From positions 1 through 23,265 of the forward strand of contig CAZNLH010000034.1 of the NCBI GenBank assembly GCA_964573995.1: a stretch of DNA of 23,265 nt, in the 5' to 3' direction. The notes under the pieces are model-generated. The model had not been told where the DNA came from, did not search any database, and was given only the letters and a program-made list of their open reading frames with translations. Below, one piece after another: positions 23,215 to 23,265 of this stretch; the stretch's first letter is position 1; each line of letters starts with the position of its first letter. Origin of the DNA: CAZNLH01 sp964573995. GTDB lineage: Bacteria > Gemmatimonadota > CAZMKB01 > CAZNLH01. A program made the position numbers and the translations under genes.

Positions 23215-23243
23215 ATTATATCTCAAACTGGCAGAATTGTCAA
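23215..23243 (-). promoter_or_regulatory. Perfect sigma-70 consensus promoter for the deiminase gene
   Basis: On the minus strand TTGACA (23243-23238) and TATAAT (23220-23215) are separated by exactly 17 bases, a full consensus match. Transcription would begin near 23208, leaving a leader of about 40 bases before the ATG at 23167, with AAAGGA eight bases upstream of that start. Confidence 0.85.
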
Positions 23244-23265
23244 ATCAAGGGCTGGGATGATGCCC

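Overview
The window reads as a piece of a GC-rich, Gram-negative bacterial chromosome from a draft assembly. It holds one run of exactly 100 N. It encodes two proteins with Sec-type signal peptides, one of them a likely small outer-membrane barrel. AGG (Arg) and ATA (Ile) codons are frequent by eye. No rRNA or other phylogenetic marker is present, so I cannot name the taxon. An uncultured-type lineage is plausible, but that is inference.

Layout. (A) 16-2927, plus strand: a tightly overlapping nickel-uptake operon. It encodes NikR, a possible 48-residue small ORF, the substrate-binding membrane subunit NikM, a PDGLE/NikN-like accessory subunit, the transmembrane coupling subunit NikQ, and the ATPase NikO with a striking histidine tail. 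(B) 2987-5477, minus strand: two GT4 glycosyltransferases overlapping by ATGA. The first is interrupted only by an assembly gap whose flanks are the same 55 bp. (C) 5712-8453, plus strand: SppA protease and a TIGR02757/DUF2400 protein with a DNA-glycosylase-like Fe-S loop. (D) 8500-8967, minus strand: a small exported beta-barrel protein. (E) 9191-11922, minus strand: pyruvate kinase, overlapping by ATGA with an unusual fusion of a CDP-alcohol phosphatidyltransferase and a NadM-like nucleotidyltransferase. (F) 12140-21684, plus strand: a sugar-phosphate operon of transketolase, fused transaldolase/phosphoglucose isomerase, short-form 6-phosphogluconate dehydrogenase, glucose-6-phosphate dehydrogenase, glucokinase and 6-phosphogluconolactonase. 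(G) 21665-23167, minus strand: a secreted PPAD-type peptidylarginine deiminase with an Ig-like C-terminal domain, behind a perfect sigma-70 consensus promoter.

How the genes work together. Block F encodes glucose phosphorylation, the whole oxidative pentose phosphate branch, and transketolase, transaldolase and isomerase steps that return carbon to glycolysis. Pyruvate kinase is divergent from it across a 217 bp interval. Ribulose-5-phosphate epimerase and ribose-5-phosphate isomerase are not in the window. Block A should import nickel under NikR control. The promoter of that operon lies outside the window.

The most unusual items are the PPAD-like deiminase with its substrate-carboxylate arginine pair conserved, the phosphatidyltransferase-nucleotidyltransferase fusion, the double HxHxHxH tail on NikO, and the collapsible assembly gap. 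I found no CRISPR array, tRNA, rRNA, insertion sequence, phage gene or convincing riboswitch. No gene-free stretch exceeds 300 bases.
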